Origin: Huaxiibacter chinensis
Lineage (GTDB): Bacteria > Pseudomonadota > Gammaproteobacteria > Enterobacterales > Enterobacteriaceae
NCBI RefSeq assembly: GCF_022171985.1
Contig: NZ_JAJVHF010000003.1
Span: 496,001 to 560,000, forward strand
DNA: 64,000 nt
Direction of reading: 5' to 3'
Positions within the stretch are counted from its first letter, which is position 1; the number at the start of each line of letters is the position of its first letter. Below the pieces are notes generated by a model that was not told the origin of the DNA, did not search any database, and saw nothing but the letters and a program-made list of their open reading frames with translations. This document shows positions 20,315-29,407 of this stretch, one piece after another. Made by a program: the position numbers and the translations under genes.

Positions 20315-20824
20315 ATGAACGATCTTTATCGCGACGTCTCCCCCGACGATGCGTTGTTGCAACCCATACTCGACGGGTTGTTTGGTGAGTATGCGTCGCG
20401 CTATGGCGATTACTTTTCAAAAGATGCCGAAGTGGAGCAGACGGAATGGTATCTGCCGCCACAAGGGTTATTCATTGTGCTGGAGCGCGAGGGCGACATC
20501 ATTGCCACCGGCGCTTATAAACCCCGCGATGAACACACCGCAGAGATCAAACGTATCTGGACTCAGAAAACGCTGCGTCAGCAGGGACTGGCGGCGCGAA
20601 TAGTACAGGAGCTGGAGCGCAGGGCGGTCCTCGCAGGTTATAACCAGATGTACCTCACTACCGGTTTTCGGCAGCCGGAGGCGGTCAGGCTTTATCTCAG
20701 CCAGGGCTACACGCCGCAGTTTGACCTGGAAAGAGATCCGGAAGAGTACAGCCAGCCGCCCTATGACGGACGGTTGCGTTTCACCAAAACGCTGGTGCGT
20801 GAAGCGTTCAGCAAAACGGCATGA
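20315..20824 (+). CDS. GNAT-family N-acetyltransferase
   Basis: Acetyltransferase of 169 residues. The acetyl-CoA region is EIKRIWTQKTLRQQGLAARI followed by VQELERRAVLAGYNQMYLTT (about residues 73-112), with a C-terminal RLYLSQGYTP strand. YtmI/SndA in the Bacillus operons is a GNAT that N-acetylates S-modified cysteine before monooxygenation, and its position between binding protein and permease here parallels that. It would supply the substrate of the flavin monooxygenases. Specific substrate not determinable from sequence. Confidence 0.82.
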   Translation: MNDLYRDVSPDDALLQPILDGLFGEYASRYGDYFSKDAEVEQTEWYLPPQGLFIVLEREGDIIATGAYKPRDEHTAEIKRIWTQKTLRQQGLAARIVQELERRAVLAGYNQMYLTTGFRQPEAVRLYLSQGYTPQFDLERDPEEYSQPPYDGRLRFTKTLVREAFSKTA

Positions 20825-20833
20825 GGAGCGACG

Positions 20834-21754
20834 ATGAACAACATTGAAATCATCAAAGTGGTCCCGGCGCGCTACCCATGGCGGACCGTCGGGGCCGTTG
20901 TGGCGCTGTTTGTACTGGCCGTGGTCATTCAATCGGTGGCCTTTAATCCACGCTGGGAGTGGGGCGTGTTTGCCCGCTGGTTTTTTGATCCGGTGATTCT
21001 TGAAGGGCTGGGGCAAACGCTGCTGCTGACCCTTATCGCCACGCTGCTCAGCGTCGTCTTTGGCGGGATTCTGGCGCTGGCCAGACTGTCCTCGTCGTGG
21101 TTACTGAGCGGGCTGGCATTTGGTTATATCTGGCTGTTCCGTTCGCTACCGCTGATTGTGGTACTGATCATTCTCTATAACTTCTCTTATCTCTACGACA
21201 CGCTCTCGCTCGGCGTGCCCTTTACCACTTTGACATGGGGAAGCTTCGAGACCATTAACGTGCTCGGACAGTTTTCTACCGCAGTGGTAGGGCTGACGCT
21301 GGTGCAAAGCGCCTATACCGCCGAGATCGTTCGCGGCGGATTTTTAGGGGTCGACCACGGTCAGTATGAAGCCGCCGCCGCGCTGGGTTTACCGGCAGGG
21401 CGCCGCACCGTGCGTATCATCCTGCCGCAGGCATTACGCACGATTTTGCCTGCCGGATTTAACGAAATCATCAGCCTGGCAAAGGGAACGGCGATGGTTT
21501 ACGTGCTGGCGATGCCGGAACTGTTCTACACCATTCAGATGATTTACAACCGCACGCAGGAAGTGATCCCGTTGCTGATGGTGGGCGCAGTCTGGTATCT
21601 GGTTATCACTACTCTGCTGTCAATTGTGCAGCATAGCGTTGAGCGCGCCCTGGCCCGCAGTGAACGCCGCTCGGCGGTGAATACCGCCCGTACGACCCAT
21701 CGTACCCGTGACGTCACCCCAACACAGGAGCCTGTCCATGTCAGCCTCTCCTGA
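20834..21754 (+). CDS. Amino-acid ABC transporter permease
   Basis: Inner-membrane permease of the HisM/GlnP type, 306 residues. TM1 is near 22-41 (GAVVALFVLAVVIQSVAF), then the conserved LEGLGQTLLLTLIATLLSVV, LFRSLPLIVVLIILYN and the EAA loop QYEAAAALGLPAGRRTVRII (about residues 177-196) that docks on the ATPase. A single permease gene implies a homodimer. Its end overlaps the ATPase start by 17 bp. The C-terminal tail is unusually long and Arg/Thr-rich. Confidence 0.88.
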   Translation: MNNIEIIKVVPARYPWRTVGAVVALFVLAVVIQSVAFNPRWEWGVFARWFFDPVILEGLGQTLLLTLIATLLSVVFGGILALARLSSSWLLSGLAFGYIWLFRSLPLIVVLIILYNFSYLYDTLSLGVPFTTLTWGSFETINVLGQFSTAVVGLTLVQSAYTAEIVRGGFLGVDHGQYEAAAALGLPAGRRTVRIILPQALRTILPAGFNEIISLAKGTAMVYVLAMPELFYTIQMIYNRTQEVIPLLMVGAVWYLVITTLLSIVQHSVERALARSERRSAVNTARTTHRTRDVTPTQEPVHVSLS

Positions 21755-22511
21755 AGGACATATTTCTATTACTGGCGTCAGCAAATCTTTCGGACGTCAT
21801 AAAGCGCTGGATAACGTCTCGCTTGAGATCCCCCCAGGTTCGGTCACCGTCATTCTGGGGCCGTCCGGTTCGGGCAAATCTACGCTGCTGCGCACCATTA
21901 ATCATCTGGAGCGCGTTGACGAGGGGTTTATCCAGATTGATGGTGATTACATTGGCTATCGCCGCCAGGGCAACACGCTTTATGAACTGAAAGAGAAAGA
22001 GATCCTGAAGCAGCGTATCAACGTGGGCTATGTTTTCCAGAACTTCAACCTGTTTCCGCACCTTACGGTGCTTGAGAACCTGATTGAAGCGCCCATAGCG
22101 CATAAAAAACTGAGCCGGAAAGCGGCGGTAGAACGAGCCTACGGACTGCTTGACGTCGTGGGTTTACGAGATAAAGCCGATGCCTGGTCTCGTCATCTTT
22201 CCGGTGGACAGCAGCAGCGTATCGCCATCGCCCGTGCCCTGGCCTTACGCCCACGGGTTATGCTGTTTGACGAACCCACCTCAGCGCTGGATCCGGAGCT
22301 GGTCGGGGAGGTTCTCGACGTGATCAAAAAGCTGGCCCGATCCGGCACCACGCTGGTGGTCGTTACGCATGAAATTGGCTTCGCCCGCGAAGTGGCCGAT
22401 CAGGTGGTCTTTATGGTGGACGGAAAAATCGTCGAGCAGGGCAGCAGCGATGATGTGCTCAATCGGCCATCGCATGCGCGAACGCGCCAGTTTTTATCAA
22501 AGGTATTGTAG
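21738..22511 (+). CDS. Amino-acid ABC transporter ATP-binding protein
   Basis: ABC ATPase of 257 residues, GlnQ/TcyN type. Walker A GPSGSGKST (about 39-47), Q-loop VFQNFNLFPHLTVLENL, signature LSGGQQQRIAIARALAL, Walker B VMLFDEPTSALDPELVGE, switch His in VVTHEIGFAREVADQV. It energises uptake with the permease at 20834. The ATG at 21738 has AGGAG 7 nt upstream; a longer in-frame start at 21708 is not supported. Confidence 0.93.
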   Translation: MSASPEGHISITGVSKSFGRHKALDNVSLEIPPGSVTVILGPSGSGKSTLLRTINHLERVDEGFIQIDGDYIGYRRQGNTLYELKEKEILKQRINVGYVFQNFNLFPHLTVLENLIEAPIAHKKLSRKAAVERAYGLLDVVGLRDKADAWSRHLSGGQQQRIAIARALALRPRVMLFDEPTSALDPELVGEVLDVIKKLARSGTTLVVVTHEIGFAREVADQVVFMVDGKIVEQGSSDDVLNRPSHARTRQFLSKVL

Positions 22512-22519
22512 GAGTGCGC

Positions 22520-23407
22520 ATGAAATATGGATTACTGGCGCTGATCGGCGTCGCGACGGCCGGTCATGCCAGCCTGGGTTTACACGCAAACGAGCAGCCG
22601 CTGCCCGTCACGCAGGATCCGCACGCGATCGCGGCGATCCCAAAGGATTATCGCTTTGTCGAGCCGGGGACGCTGACGGTGGCGATTTCTGCTCTGAACT
22701 CTCCGCCGCTGGCGCTGCTTGCCAGCGATAACCGCACGCGGATCGGCAGTGACCCGGATATTGCCCGTTTGCTGGCCGGGAGTCTTGGTTTAAAGCTTAA
22801 GCTGGTGCCCACGGCCTGGGAAGACTGGCCGCTGGGCATCAGTGCCGGACGTTATGATGTCGCCCTGGTGAATATTGCCGTGACCGAACAACGCAAAGAA
22901 AAGTTTGATTTCGCCACCTATCGCGTCGACTCACTGGCTTTTTCGGTGAAATCCACCAGTAAGACTGAGCGCATTGAGCGTGCGGCGGACCTGTCGGGCA
23001 AAAAGGTCATTGTCGGTTCCGGAACCAACCAGGAGCGGATTTTACTCGGCTGGAATGAGGAAAATAAACAAGCCGGACGCGAGCCTGCGCTGCCGGTCTA
23101 TCTGACGGATGACGCCTCGGGGAATCTGTATATTCAGTCTGGCAGGGCAGATGTGTTCTTTGGACCCCAGTCGGTGTCGGCTTACAAAGCCGCACTGACC
23201 GGTAAAACCCGCGTTGTGGGCCTGGGGCCGAAGAAGGCGTTTGTCGCCACCACCACAAAAAAAGGAAATGGCCTTGTTTACGCCCTTCAGGCGGCAATCA
23301 ATGGCGCGATAAAGCGTGGTGAATACCAGTCCGTGCTCGCGCGATGGGGCGAGCAAGGCGAGGCGGTCTCCGGGTCGCAGGTCAACCCGCCCGGGATAAC
23401 CTACTGA
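22520..23407 (+). CDS. Amino-acid ABC transporter substrate-binding protein (copy 2)
   Basis: Family-3 binding protein of 295 residues, paralogous to the protein at 19373 (shared blocks LTVA-SALNSPPLA, WEDWPLGISAGRYDVALVNI, EKFDFATYR, GSGTNQERILLGWNEEN). The signal sequence is MKYGLLALIGVATAGHA. The ATG at 22520 is 5 nt after GGAG; a GTG at 22514 overlaps that site. Two binding proteins in one operon probably widen substrate range. Last gene of the operon; yncG follows 40 bp later with its own likely promoter. Confidence 0.88.
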   Translation: MKYGLLALIGVATAGHASLGLHANEQPLPVTQDPHAIAAIPKDYRFVEPGTLTVAISALNSPPLALLASDNRTRIGSDPDIARLLAGSLGLKLKLVPTAWEDWPLGISAGRYDVALVNIAVTEQRKEKFDFATYRVDSLAFSVKSTSKTERIERAADLSGKKVIVGSGTNQERILLGWNEENKQAGREPALPVYLTDDASGNLYIQSGRADVFFGPQSVSAYKAALTGKTRVVGLGPKKAFVATTTKKGNGLVYALQAAINGAIKRGEYQSVLARWGEQGEAVSGSQVNPPGITY

Positions 23408-23414
23408 CGCTGCT

Positions 23415-23424
23415 CTATACTTAA
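23415..23424 (+). promoter_or_regulatory. Sigma-S-like -10 element before yncG
   Basis: CTATACTTAA fits the extended sigma-S -10 consensus (CTATACTTAA) and is identical to the element upstream of osmC at 63867. It gives yncG a promoter separate from the ABC operon. Confidence 0.5.
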
Positions 23425-23447
23425 CCTTTTATGCGTATGGAGGCAGG

Positions 23448-24065
23448 ATGATTAAAGTCTATGGCGTCCCTGGCTGGGGTTCGGTCATCAGCGAATTGAT
23501 GCTCACGCTGGCTGATATCCCGTATCAGTTTATCAATGTGGACGGGTTTGATCGGCCCGGCCCACAGCGCGATCTGCTGCAAAACCTGAACCCTTTATGT
23601 CAGGTTCCTACGCTGGAGCTGGAGGATGGCACTGTCATGACCGAATCGGCGGCGATCGCGCTGATGGTACTGGACCGCTGCCCGCATCTTGCACCGCCCG
23701 TGGGGAGCCCTGAACGACTGCAATTTCAACGCTTGCTTATCTGGTTTGTCGCTAACGTCTATCCCACGTTCACCTACGCGGATTATCCTGAACGCTGGGC
23801 GCCCGATGCCCCGGAACAGTTAAAGCAAAACTGCATTGAGTACCGTAAATCACTCTATCTCTGGCTGGATAACCATCTGCAGGCGACACCGTATGCGCTG
23901 GGCAAAACGCTGACGCTGATTGATGTTTATCTTGTCGTGATCCGCACCTGGGGCCCGCGCCAGGAATGGTTTTCTGCCCATACGCCAAATATCACCGCCA
24001 TCGCGGATGCGGTCTGCCAGCGGCCCGAACTGCACAAGGTGTTAAAAGCTAACGAAATAATCTGA
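23448..24065 (+). CDS. yncG: YncG, glutathione S-transferase homologue
   Basis: GST-fold protein of 205 residues, the same length as E. coli YncG. N-terminal thioredoxin-like domain with [20 protein letters not shown] and the cis-Pro loop [11 protein letters not shown], then [15 protein letters not shown] at the glutathione site; helical C-terminal domain. Substrate unknown. GGAGG lies 6 nt upstream. In E. coli it follows ansP directly; here the LysR/cupin/Aer block and the ABC operon have been inserted between. Confidence 0.93.
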   Translation: MIKVYGVPGWGSVISELMLTLADIPYQFINVDGFDRPGPQRDLLQNLNPLCQVPTLELEDGTVMTESAAIALMVLDRCPHLAPPVGSPERLQFQRLLIWFVANVYPTFTYADYPERWAPDAPEQLKQNCIEYRKSLYLWLDNHLQATPYALGKTLTLIDVYLVVIRTWGPRQEWFSAHTPNITAIADAVCQRPELHKVLKANEII

Positions 24066-24102
24066 TACGTTTACAGTCTCAATGACTACAGGAAGCCTGC
24101 AC

Positions 24103-24333
24103 ATGCCACACGTCGATATTAAAAGTTTTCCCCGCGATTTTAATGAAGAGCAAAAAAACGCGTTAGCCGCAGATATTGCTGAGGTAATCGTTCGCCATTT
24201 CAACAGTAAAGACGGCTCGGTTTCGGTCGCGCTACAGCAGGTCCAGCAGGAAGACTGGAAAGCGCAGGTCTGGGATACCGAGATAGGCCCGAAGCTGGAC
24301 ACGCTCATTAAAAAGCCGGGCTATTCAATGTAA
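24103..24333 (+). CDS. pptA: Tautomerase PptA
   Basis: 4-oxalocrotonate tautomerase family protein of 76 residues (E. coli PptA/YdcE 77). The catalytic Pro1 follows the initiator Met ([10 protein letters not shown]). E. coli PptA tautomerises phenylpyruvate weakly and is dimeric; its natural substrate is unknown. AGGAAG lies upstream of the ATG at 24103; an in-frame ATG 21 nt earlier would bury Pro1 and is rejected. Located 37 bp after yncG. Confidence 0.93.
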   Translation: MPHVDIKSFPRDFNEEQKNALAADIAEVIVRHFNSKDGSVSVALQQVQQEDWKAQVWDTEIGPKLDTLIKKPGYSM

Positions 24334-24361
24334 CGCCGAATGCGGTTACGCCGCCTGACGA

Positions 24362-24670
24362 TTAAGCAGGCGGCATGACCCGCAGCAGGGCGTCTAACAG
24401 CCCCGGGAAACGGGCATCTAAATCTTCTCTTCGCAACGAAATGATATTTTCACGTCCCTGAGGACGCTGCCAGATCACGCCGCTATCACGCAACACCCGC
24501 CAGTGATGGGTCATGGACGATTTCGCCATCGCCTCTGGCCGAAGCGCGTTACAGCTCAGTTCACATCCTCCGGCAAGCTGACGGACAATCGCCAGCCGTA
24601 GCGGGTGCCCGAGGGCAAAAAGCACATTTTCCAGCAGGATCTGTTCAGGTTCAGGATGATTCGGCGTCAT
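24362..24670 (-). CDS. ArsR-family transcriptional regulator
   Basis: Winged-helix repressor of 102 residues: ALGHPLRLAIVRQLAGG, recognition helix AKSSMTHHWRVLRDSGVI, beta-wing RPQGRENIISLRREDL. A CELSC pair lies where ArsR-type metal or thiol sensors place CVC, so thiol or metal sensing is possible but unproven. AGGA lies upstream of the ATG. Divergent from the EF-G paralogue; a dyad in between is a candidate operator. Not present at this position in K-12. Confidence 0.86.
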   Translation of the reverse strand: MTPNHPEPEQILLENVLFALGHPLRLAIVRQLAGGCELSCNALRPEAMAKSSMTHHWRVLRDSGVIWQRPQGRENIISLRREDLDARFPGLLDALLRVMPPA

Positions 24671-24728
24671 GGTGTTCCTGGCTAAGCCATCAGGTTGAGC
24701 TATACCAATGATAGCTCTGATCTTAAAA

Positions 24729-24762
24729 AATAGTTCGAATATACTCGTACAATAGGACTATT
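24729..24762. promoter_or_regulatory. Dyad in the ArsR / EF-G-paralogue divergent promoter
   Basis: AATAGT (24729-24734) and ACTATT (24757-24762) form an inverted repeat around an AT-rich core, in the 160-bp region between the divergent genes. It resembles ArsR-family operators in size only; assignment is inference. Confidence 0.35.
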
Positions 24763-24830
24763 ATAGCAAACGAACACGAAGGCGACCATCCTGGTCGTCA
24801 CTCTCATGTCAAACTGACTAAGGACGCATC

Positions 24831-26933
24831 ATGCCCCGACCCATCCCCCTCGACCGTTATCGCAACATCGGTATCTCCGCGCATATCGATGCCGGTAAAA
24901 CGACAACCACCGAGCGCATCCTGTTTTACACCGGGATGAGCCACAAATTAGGTGAAGTTCACGATGGCGCGGCAACAACTGACTGGATGGCGCAGGAGCA
25001 AGAGCGCGGAATTACTATCACCTCTGCCGCGGTGAGCTGCTTCTGGCCAGGTATGGACAGAAGCTTTGAACCGCACCGGATCAATATTATCGACACCCCC
25101 GGGCACGTGGATTTTACCATTGAAGTCGAACGCTCCATGCGCGTGCTGGACGGGGCGGTCATGGTGTATGACTCCGTAGGCGGCGTGCAGCCGCAATCGG
25201 AAACCGTCTGGCGTCAGGCCAATAAATACCATGTTCCGCGACTGGCCTTCGTGAACAAAATGGACCGGCCCGGTGCTGATTTCTTCCGCGTGGTGCAGAT
25301 GATGCATGACCGTCTGAAGGCAAATCCTGTACCGATCGTCATCCCGATCGGTGCGGAAGAGCACTTCATCGGGGTGGTGGACTTGATCAAAATGCGCGCC
25401 ATTTTGTGGGACGACGCGACGCAGGGGATGACGTTCAGCTATGCCCCCGTGCCCGACGACCAGATGGCGACCGCGCGGGAATGGCGCGAAAAAATGGTCT
25501 CTGCCGCAGCCGAAGCCAGCGAAGCGCTGATGGACAGTTATCTGGAAACGGGCGATCTCAGTGAAGCCGATATTATGTCGGGTTTACGTTCGCGCACCAT
25601 CGCCGGTGAAATTCAGCCGATGCTGTGCGGCAGCGCATTCAAAAACAAAGGCGTACAGCGCATGCTGGATGCCGTGATTGAGCTGATGCCATCACCGCTG
25701 GATGTTCCCGCCATTGATGGCGTGGATGAAAAAGGGCAACCCGCCGAGCGTCATCCGAATGATGATGAACCTTTCTCGGCGCTGGCCTTTAAGCTGATGA
25801 CCGATCCGTATGTGGGCCAGCTAACCTTTATCCGCGTCTATTCCGGCGTGCTGAAAAAAGGTGACGCGGTTTACAACCCGGTGAAAGGCAAAAAAGAGCG
25901 TATCGGACGCATTGTGTTAATGCATGCCAACGATCGTCACGAGGTGGATGAGCTGAGAGCGGGAGATATCGCGGCCTGTGTGGGGTTGAAAGATGTCACC
26001 ACCGGGGACACTTTGTGCGATCCGGCGGCGGTCATAACGCTTGAGCGCATGGAATTCCCCGATCCGGTGATTTCGCTCGCTATCGAGCCAAAAACCAAGG
26101 CCGATCAGGAAAAAATGGGCATCGCATTGCACCGTCTGGCTGCCGAAGATCCGTCGTTCCGGCTGCATACTGACGACGAGTCCGGTCAAACGATCATTTC
26201 CGGGATGGGGGAGCTTCACCTGGAGATCATCGTCGACCGCATGAAGCGTGAATTCGGCGTCGAAGCAAACATCGGCCGACCACAGGTCACCTATCGTGAA
26301 ACGCTGCGTAAAGCGGTGAAAGACATTGAAGGGAAATTTGTGCGTCAGTCTGGCGGCAAAGGACAGTATGGTCACGTTGTCCTGAGTCTGGAGCCGCTTG
26401 AGCCGGGCAGTGGTTTTGTCTTTGAGGATGCGACGAAAGGGGGCGTGGTACCGCGTGAATACATTCCTTCGGTGGAAAAAGGTCTTCGTGAAGCGATGAA
26501 TAACGGCGTGCTGGCCGGGTATCCGGTGGTGGATGTCAAAGCCACGCTGACGTTTGGCTCTTATCATGACGTCGATTCATCGGAAATGGCATTCCGCATG
26601 GCGGCTATCTTTGGGTTCAAAGAGGGCGCCCGCAAAGCCGACCCGGCGATACTGGAGCCCGTTATGCATGTTGAGGTAGAAACGCCTGAAGAGTACGCCG
26701 GCAACATCATGGGCGATCTCTCGTCGCGTCGCGGTATGGTTCAGGGCATGGAGGAGCGGTTTGGTAGCCAGATTATTCGCGCCGATGTTCCGCTAGCCGA
26801 AATGTTTGGCTACGCCACGACGCTGCGCTCGATGTCGCAAGGCCGGGCAACCTACAGCATGGAGTTCCACCATTTCGCGGAAGCCCCGCGCAACGTGGCG
26901 GATGAAATTATTGCTGGTCGAGCAAAAGGTTAA
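24831..26933 (+). CDS. Elongation factor G paralogue
   Basis: Full-length translational GTPase of 700 residues, alignable to housekeeping EF-G (704) throughout. G1 [15 protein letters not shown] (residues about 17-31), switch 1 [12 protein letters not shown]3 DTPGHVDF, G4 NKMDR, G5 GSAFKNKGV; domains II-V follow, ending [20 protein letters not shown]. It differs from the str-operon copy in many surface positions (for example SVGGVQPQ instead of CAVGGVQPQ). It stands alone, monocistronic, facing an ArsR regulator and closed by a strong terminator. It may be a stress-induced or fusidic-acid-tolerant variant; which one cannot be said from sequence. Confidence 0.93.
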   Translation: MPRPIPLDRYRNIGISAHIDAGKTTTTERILFYTGMSHKLGEVHDGAATTDWMAQEQERGITITSAAVSCFWPGMDRSFEPHRINIIDTPGHVDFTIEVERSMRVLDGAVMVYDSVGGVQPQSETVWRQANKYHVPRLAFVNKMDRPGADFFRVVQMMHDRLKANPVPIVIPIGAEEHFIGVVDLIKMRAILWDDATQGMTFSYAPVPDDQMATAREWREKMVSAAAEASEALMDSYLETGDLSEADIMSGLRSRTIAGEIQPMLCGSAFKNKGVQRMLDAVIELMPSPLDVPAIDGVDEKGQPAERHPNDDEPFSALAFKLMTDPYVGQLTFIRVYSGVLKKGDAVYNPVKGKKERIGRIVLMHANDRHEVDELRAGDIAACVGLKDVTTGDTLCDPAAVITLERMEFPDPVISLAIEPKTKADQEKMGIALHRLAAEDPSFRLHTDDESGQTIISGMGELHLEIIVDRMKREFGVEANIGRPQVTYRETLRKAVKDIEGKFVRQSGGKGQYGHVVLSLEPLEPGSGFVFEDATKGGVVPREYIPSVEKGLREAMNNGVLAGYPVVDVKATLTFGSYHDVDSSEMAFRMAAIFGFKEGARKADPAILEPVMHVEVETPEEYAGNIMGDLSSRRGMVQGMEERFGSQIIRADVPLAEMFGYATTLRSMSQGRATYSMEFHHFAEAPRNVADEIIAGRAKG

Positions 26934-26943
26934 ACATCCTGAC

Positions 26944-26977
26944 AAATCCCTCTCTCGTTGAGAGAGGGATTTTTTTA
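26944..26977 (+). terminator. Terminator after the EF-G paralogue
   Basis: AATCCCTCTCT / AGAGAGGGATT stem followed by seven T residues; textbook intrinsic terminator 11 nt after the stop codon. Confidence 0.93.
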
Positions 26978-26998
26978 CTCTCATCCCAAAGCAATCGA

Positions 26999-27571
26999 CT
27001 ATTCCGGTGCTTTGACCTGCTTACCGCTGGTCACAAACGTGCCTGCGCCTAAATGATGCAGCGTATTAAGCTTATCTCCGTCAAACTGCCAGCGTCCCGC
27101 GACAAACGCGCGCTCATCCGCTGAGGCCGAGACAACCTCGCCAAATAAAGTGTCATATTTTTCCGCCGCTGACGTTGCGGGCAATAAACGACACTCCATC
27201 CACGCCAGACATTTCTCTTCAACGACCGGCAAGCCTAACACCGGGCCGTTGATGACCGGAATTCCATAACAGTTGAATTTGTCTTCATCGCGCCCGCTGA
27301 TGCTGCCGACAGCGTAGGTCCAGTTGGTGGCCGACACGCCCGGGATCACGATGCCGAACATGCCGCTGCGCTCAATAAGCTCCCGTGACCAGGTGCTTTT
27401 ATCCACCACGATGGCGAGACGGGGTGGTTCAAACTCAACGGGCATGGACCAGGCGGCAGCCATGATGTTGCGTCTGCCAATGTGATTATCGCGGCTGGTG
27501 ATAAGCACGGTTGGGCCATGGTTTAACAGACGGCTGGCGTGTTTTAAGTCGACAGGGCGGAAGTGGCTCAT
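26999..27571 (-). CDS. yddH: YddH, flavin reductase-like protein
   Basis: Flavin reductase (DIM6/NTAB-like) domain protein, 190 residues; E. coli YddH 189. Visible: DLKHASRLLNHGPTVLITS, RRNIMAAAWSMPVEFEPPRL and the flavin-binding VDKSTWSRELIER. Family members bind FMN and may supply reduced flavin to two-component monooxygenases; the two such enzymes encoded at 15.9-19.4 kb are possible partners, though yddH is also kept in genomes lacking them. Conserved position between pptA and nhoA. Confidence 0.92.
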   Translation of the reverse strand: MSHFRPVDLKHASRLLNHGPTVLITSRDNHIGRRNIMAAAWSMPVEFEPPRLAIVVDKSTWSRELIERSGMFGIVIPGVSATNWTYAVGSISGRDEDKFNCYGIPVINGPVLGLPVVEEKCLAWMECRLLPATSAAEKYDTLFGEVVSASADERAFVAGRWQFDGDKLNTLHHLGAGTFVTSGKQVKAPE

Positions 27572-27642
27572 GCGGGGATCCTCAGCAGGGGAATAGGGGC
27601 ATTAAACGACTGAATCTGCCAGGAAATCAAGGCGCAATATTT

Positions 27643-27686
27643 CTGTCATGAACCCGTCATGTTGGCTCCCTAGAGTGTCGAACACT
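27643..27686 (+). promoter_or_regulatory. Pho box and -10 region of the ABC importer
   Basis: CTGTCAT (27643) GAAC CCGTCAT (27654-27660) matches the PhoB box layout of two CTGTCAT heptamers at 11-bp spacing (7/7 and 6/7). TAGAGT at 27671 sits 10 bp downstream, the usual -10 distance for PhoB-activated promoters. A small dyad AGTGT-CGA-ACACT (27674-27686) overlaps it. Confidence 0.7.
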
Positions 27687-27708
27687 AAATCCCAAAGAGG
27701 ATAACAAG

Positions 27709-28401
27709 ATGTTCACCTCCATCTCGCTCAACGGCGTGTCGTACGCCTTTGGGGCGAACACGGTTTTAAATCAAATCGATCTCCATATTGATGCGGGTAG
27801 CGTGGTTGCGCTGCTTGGCCCGTCAGGCTGCGGGAAAAGTACGCTGCTGCGTCTGCTTGCCGGGCTTACGCCCCCCGCGCGGGGCGACATTCACTTTGGT
27901 GAACGCCTGGTCGCTAAAGCGGGCTGGTCGCTGCCGCCTGAGTCTCGCGATATCGGTATGGTCTTCCAGGATTACGCGTTATGGCCGCACATGACGGTGG
28001 CGCAGAACGTGGCGTTCCCGTTGAAGATGCGCCATGTCTCCCGTCATGAAAGTGAACAGCGGGTCGCCCAGGCTCTGACCCGGGTGGGCCTGAGCGAATT
28101 TGCTCACCGCAAACCTGCCGGATTATCCGGGGGGCAACAGCAACGGGTGGCGCTGGCCCGCGCGATTGTCGCCGAACCACGCGTTCTGCTGTTCGATGAA
28201 CCGCTTTCTAATCTGGATAGCGATCTGCGCGAATCTCTGTGTCAGGAGATGGCCACCCTGTTGCGCCAGCTCGGCACGACTGCCGTTTATGTTACCCACG
28301 ATCGCCGGGAGGCTGAAATTCTGGCCGATCGTATCGTGCATCTGTCTGCTGGCAGCATCGCTGCCGATCGTTTGATTTCATCCACAGGAGCGTTCGCATG
28401 A
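27709..28401 (+). CDS. ABC transporter ATP-binding protein (iron/phosphonate-importer type)
   Basis: ABC ATPase of 230 residues. Walker A GPSGCGKST (about 37-45), Q-loop VFQDYALWPHMTVAQNVAFP, signature LSGGQQQRVALARAIVAEPR, Walker B LLFDEPLSNLDSDLRE, switch region YVTHDRREAEILADRI. Closest in style to FbpC/PotA-type ATPases but without the long C-terminal regulatory domain. First gene of a three-gene operon; its stop overlaps the next start (ATGA). The upstream Pho box argues for a phosphorus compound as cargo. Confidence 0.9.
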   Translation: MFTSISLNGVSYAFGANTVLNQIDLHIDAGSVVALLGPSGCGKSTLLRLLAGLTPPARGDIHFGERLVAKAGWSLPPESRDIGMVFQDYALWPHMTVAQNVAFPLKMRHVSRHESEQRVAQALTRVGLSEFAHRKPAGLSGGQQQRVALARAIVAEPRVLLFDEPLSNLDSDLRESLCQEMATLLRQLGTTAVYVTHDRREAEILADRIVHLSAGSIAADRLISSTGAFA

Positions 28402-29366
28402 AAAGATCATTGTCCATCCAAAAAGGAGTTCTGCTCGCAATGGCGTTATCTTCCGTCATGATGTCCAGCGCCCACGCGCTTACCGTTTATACTGCCGGCC
28501 CCGGCTCTCTGGCTAAAAATCTGGCCAACGGATTTGAAAAGAAAAGCGGCGTTAAGGTCGCTATTTTCCAGGCGACAACCGGCAAGGTAATGGCGCGACT
28601 GGAGGCGGAGCAAGCTAACCCGCAGGCGGATATTTTGATTTCAGCCTCGTGGGATACGGCTGAAGATCTCCACAATCGTGGCTGGTTACTGCCTTATCAA
28701 AGTCCCAATGCGGCAAACGTGCCGGATGAACTGAAATCTGCCGATTATGTGGCGCAGGGGATCTCCGCGCTGGGCATTGTGTGGAATACCAAAAGCGGTA
28801 CCCCCGAGCCAAAAGAGTGGCAGGACCTGACCACGGCAGCCTTTAAGGACAAGGTCACCACGCCTGACCCGGCGCTTTCCGGGGCGTCACTGGATCTGCT
28901 TATCGGGCTGCAAAACGGCATGGGTGATAACGCCTGGTCACTTTTCGATAAGCTGAAACAGAACGGCATGGTCGTCAGTGGTCCGAATGCGCAGGCGGTC
29001 ACGCCGGTGATGCAGGGGGCGAAAGCGGCGGTCTTTGGCGCGGTTGACTATGTCTCCTACGGCAATATCCATCAGGGCGAATCCCTGAAGGTGATCTTCC
29101 CGGCAAGCGGGACGGTAATCGCGCCGCGTCCGATGATGATCCTTAAATCAACGCAGCAGGCTGACGAGGCAAAAGCCTTTGTGGATTATGTCCTTTCGCC
29201 GGAAGGCCAGGCGATGGTAGCCGATGCCTGGCTGATGCCCGCCCGGGATGATGTTAAAGCCAAACGTCCGCTGCTTAATGAGCTGAAAATCCTGCCAACC
29301 AAAAGTGACGGCAACAGCGAACGCAGCGATATCCTGAAGCGCTTTAATACGCTTTTCTCTCTGTAA
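28398..29366 (+). CDS. ABC transporter periplasmic substrate-binding protein
   Basis: Family-1/6 solute-binding protein (322 residues) with signal peptide ending SSAHA. It follows the Fe3+-binding FbpA/AfuA fold: LTVYTAGPGSLAKNLANGFE, KSGVKVAIFQATTGKVMARL, NPQADILISASWDTAEDLHN, and FGAVDYVSYGN where FbpA has its paired tyrosines. The tyrosine pair is altered to Y-V-S-Y, and related proteins bind 2-aminoethylphosphonate or other anions, so iron is not assured. Pho-box control favours an organophosphorus ligand. Confidence 0.85.
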   Translation: MKRSLSIQKGVLLAMALSSVMMSSAHALTVYTAGPGSLAKNLANGFEKKSGVKVAIFQATTGKVMARLEAEQANPQADILISASWDTAEDLHNRGWLLPYQSPNAANVPDELKSADYVAQGISALGIVWNTKSGTPEPKEWQDLTTAAFKDKVTTPDPALSGASLDLLIGLQNGMGDNAWSLFDKLKQNGMVVSGPNAQAVTPVMQGAKAAVFGAVDYVSYGNIHQGESLKVIFPASGTVIAPRPMMILKSTQQADEAKAFVDYVLSPEGQAMVADAWLMPARDDVKAKRPLLNELKILPTKSDGNSERSDILKRFNTLFSL

Positions 29367-29407
29367 ACGACTCGGGCGGGGTAACCCCCCGTCTTCTGGA
29401 CTTTCGC

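Noticed and set aside
24082-24102. Upstream ATG for pptA
   Set aside because: It would hide the catalytic Pro1 and has no ribosome-binding site, unlike the ATG at 24103.
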